Of a stretch of 64,000 nucleotides of DNA, positions 61,740 to 64,000 are shown one piece after another (position 1 is the stretch's first letter; every line of letters begins with the position of its first letter). Source of the stretch: Gonocerus acuteangulatus (lineage: Eukaryota; Arthropoda; Insecta; Hemiptera; Coreidae). The notes under the pieces were generated by a model. It was not told where the DNA came from. It worked only from the letters and a program-made list of their open reading frames with translations, and ran no database searches. Position numbers and translations under genes: made by a program. The stretch lies in assembly GCA_946811695.1 (NCBI GenBank), contig OX328132.1, forward strand, positions 125,011,489 through 125,075,488, written 5' to 3'.

Positions 61740-62291
61740 TTCAGCTCGGAGAAGAAGGTGCCACTATTGCCACATCCTAATCCCAACCCACAACAAAAAC
61801 CACCAACCATTTCCGCACATAAAAATCTGTCACAATCCACGTCTTCAACACCCCAACAAAATATTATAACAGACTACCCTCCTAAATCTGCTAATGCTCC
61901 CCCAACCCCTAAAGCAGTTCCTCCCGCTCCTACACCCCAAGACCCCTTTTTTTTGTTTTCCACATTTTTAAACAAATTGGATACGTTGTTAACCCCACTT
62001 ATCTCCCTCATGAGCTCCCTAATATCAGATATCCTTCCAAATTAAATGATATCCCCCAACCCCACTCCCCTCACCATAATCCTATGGAATGCTAACGGAT
62101 TTACTACACGACGACTAAAGCTCGAACTCATACTCACAGAAAAGGACATCGACATCGCACTAATAACAGAAACACACCTACTGACCAAACAACACTTCTA
62201 AATCCCAGGATATGTGTGCTACAGTGCAGACCATCCCTCCGAGGCCAGGCATGGAGCAGCAGTAATGGTTAAAAATTCGTTGGCTCATTTT
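61740..62291 (+). pseudogene. Jockey-like LINE: ORF1 C-terminus and start of endonuclease
   Basis: A proline-rich ORF1 tail ends in STFLNKLDTLLTPLISLMSS (stop at 62043-62045). ORF2 begins just after and reads PLTIILWNANGF, DIDIALITETHL and ARHGAAVMVKNSLAHF, the N-terminal half of a LINE AP-endonuclease (N in WNANG, E in TETH). A TAA occurs after KQHF. It is cut by the Helentron-like copy at 62292 and resumes at 63716. C/A-rich composition differs from the surroundings. Confidence 0.8.
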
Positions 62292-62421
62292 AGCGCGGTT
62301 ACTCCCTGTCTCCATAGGGAGAACCCGCTTATGAGGTTGACCTCACGACGCAATCCGGAAGTGCCGACTAGAAACTTTCACGTTTCAGACCCTATAGATC
62401 ACGAAAATATAGGTGGCCCAA

Positions 62422-62489
<68 letters not shown>

Positions 62490-63715
62490 GCTTGTCTGTT
62501 CGCGCTCTAGCAAGCACAAAAATGGTCCGATTTTAACGAAATTTGGTACAAAAATTTGTCGTCTAATTTGAAAGGTCAAGTTCGTTAACCAGCAGAATCC
62601 GCCCAGTAGAAGATAGTGTTTGGGCGAAATTCGCGCAAAAAAAAATCGTAACGCTTTTGAGTTCATATGCTTGCAGGTACTTGTTTTATAGGTTTCTTAA
62701 CATACGAAAACGAATGAAACCATTTATAAGGCGATATCTGTAACCGTTCCCGAGAAAAGTGGAATCAATGTCTTTGTAAGTCATTATATTTTTGTGAGTA
62801 CTTAGAATCACGGGTTTCAATTGAAATATTTTCTACAACTTTTAAATTACTCCCAACTAAGATGTTTAAATTTTGGTTATATTTGGAGTTAAGGAAGTAT
62901 GCGAAAAAAATTATTTTATTAATAGACATGAAAAGTTTTCGGATCTTCATACATTTTTCGTAAATATCTCGATAACGGTTGGGAAATCGTGCTAAATGGA
63001 AGGTGGCCATTCGAATGCTTACTAAATTGTCTACAGAAAAGGTTCTGAAGCAATATTCGATGGGGCAACGTCAATCAGAGATATAAGCGCTTAAAACTTA
63101 AAAAGTGTTCGTTTTGTTGTTTCGAAAGGGTTTTTCTCTTTGTTTATCTCACTTTTTAATTGGTTGTTTCTTATTTTAAGTTGCATTTATCAGTAAAATT
63201 AGTATAGTAGTAAAATAAGCTAAGAAACGGTGAAAGGTATTCGTAATAATAAGTTTGGAGTGGCTGTGGTAATCAAGATGACTGTGGCTAATTATGATGA
63301 CGTAGTTTGTTTTGAATTTTCCTGTCTATATAACCTTCCTCATAGCCTCTACCTGAAGTTATCGTTATTTCTTATTTTATAGAAAGATTTAAACCACGAC
63401 AGAATGCAATTTTATTCGCCATGAAGCACATATTTACAGTTGATTATAACAGTAAAACGAATTTGTTAGTAAAACAAGTTACTTAAAATAACAACGAATT
63501 TTTGCTTGTTTAGAATAGAGCCTTCTTAGCAGAAGTCAAAAAGTAAGTACGTTTTCAGTACATAATTGTATTGACTTATACAGATTAAGAATTATCCGTT
63601 TCTGTGTAAGTTGGCTACTGTCGGTTTCCTGTGATTTGTGATGCTAATCTATTCCATTGCTTCGAGATGTACGTAACCGCGCATGTCGAGATGTCGCAGT
63701 TCCTGCGGATCGGAC
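62292..63715 (+). mobile_element. Helentron-like family 1, copy D, inside a LINE
   Basis: 5' end AGCGCGGTTACTCCCTGTCT with hairpin partner AGGGAGAACC; (AT)n at 62425-62480; internal block at 62920-63090. 3' end TAACCGCGCATGTCGAGATG, stem-loop CGCAGTTCCTGCG and GATCGGAC before TTTTT. The LINE frame on each side fixes both ends to within the T run. Confidence 0.75.
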
Positions 63716-64000
63716 TTTTTCACATTCCACTCTCTCTACAGATAGCATGCAGGTAAGCTCAATCTCCCTTTCCCTTTCTTCCAATGATATAATTGTTTCC
63801 GCTGCGTATTTTCCCCCGAACTTCATTATCTACCATCCTGAATTCCTCACTCTGATCCAATCCTTCGGTCCTCGCTTCCTCATAGGGGCTGATTTCAATG
63901 CGAAACATCCCAGGTGGGGAAGCCGTCAAACCAATCCTCGTGGCAGAATTCTGTACGATATCCTTCATTTCCAAAATTATGACACTATTTCCTCTGATTC
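63716..64000 (+). pseudogene. Jockey-like LINE endonuclease, continuation
   Basis: Reads SSNDIIVSAAYFPPN, then FLIGADFNAKHPRWGSRQTN and PRGRILYDILHF, the D-x-N catalytic block (GADFNAKH) of the LINE endonuclease. It follows directly from 62291 once the inserted element is ignored, and runs off the window. Confidence 0.85.

Noticed and set aside
61739..61790. Possible further CIB2-like exon ending SELK with donor GTAATA
   Set aside because: The phase fits the next exon, but the preceding residues (GCGNSGTFF) do not match the family, and the opposite strand is LINE ORF1 sequence starting at the same point.
62292..63715. Classical Helitron (5' TC, 3' CTRR, A/T insertion site) for the family 1 repeats
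   Set aside because: The minus-strand end reads hairpin then GCGCTAAAA, giving a CTAA, but the other end lacks TC after A and the insertion site is T/T. The Helentron-type layout fits better.

Overview
The window is nuclear DNA of an invertebrate animal, most likely an arthropod; the species cannot be told from the sequence. It is AT-rich, with spliced genes, long (AT)n and poly-A tracts, and a mix of Penelope-like, Gypsy, BEL/Pao, Jockey-like, Tc1/mariner, Tigger/pogo and hAT remnants plus a tRNA-derived SINE. Nothing bacterial (operon, CRISPR, Shine-Dalgarno) is present.

Two host genes are supported. VAC14, the scaffold of the PIKfyve/FIG4 phosphoinositide complex, runs on the plus strand from an ATG at 4680 to a TAA at 55312. 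It has 15 coding exons (about 2.09 kb, 695 residues) spread over 50.6 kb. The 3' part of a calcium- and integrin-binding gene (CIB2-like) lies on the minus strand, with exons at 57362-57579 and 60919-61066 separated by a GC-AG intron. The two genes converge, with about 2 kb between their stop codons.

Everything else is mobile DNA, layered in the intergenic space and introns. 1-4680: decayed hAT transposase, a foldback element, a Penelope-like reverse transcriptase remnant and SINE copies. VAC14 intron 1 (4781-10329): a cluster of long-inverted-repeat elements. Introns 2-4: a hammerhead-bearing Penelope-like arm, another foldback, a mariner-like element, a rearranged BEL/Pao element and a LINE ORF1 relic. 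Introns 5-9: mariner-like elements, SINEs, and a 4.6-kb Gypsy element with intact LTRs nested in a Helentron-like element. Introns 10-11: Helentron-like elements with Tc1 and Tigger insertions, Penelope-like inverted arms, a minisatellite, a 1.5-kb foldback and a Tc1 inside a pogo-type MITE. Introns 11-13: three more hammerhead-bearing or decayed Penelope-like pieces and a Tigger. 55313-64000: mariner-like and pogo elements, two Helentron-like elements, SINEs and a Jockey-like LINE.

Three observations deserve most attention. (i) Several Penelope-like inverted-repeat units carry hammerhead-ribozyme-like motifs, sharing a palindromic ACGT in place of stem III and one extra base after the CTGANGA box. 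(ii) The SINE occurs both as long copies and as tail-only insertions that all start at the same 3' hairpin, four of them with target-site duplications. (iii) Two unrelated repeat families share Helentron/DINE-1-like architecture: a 5' hairpin, matching subterminal inverted repeats, a 3' stem-loop and insertion into T runs.
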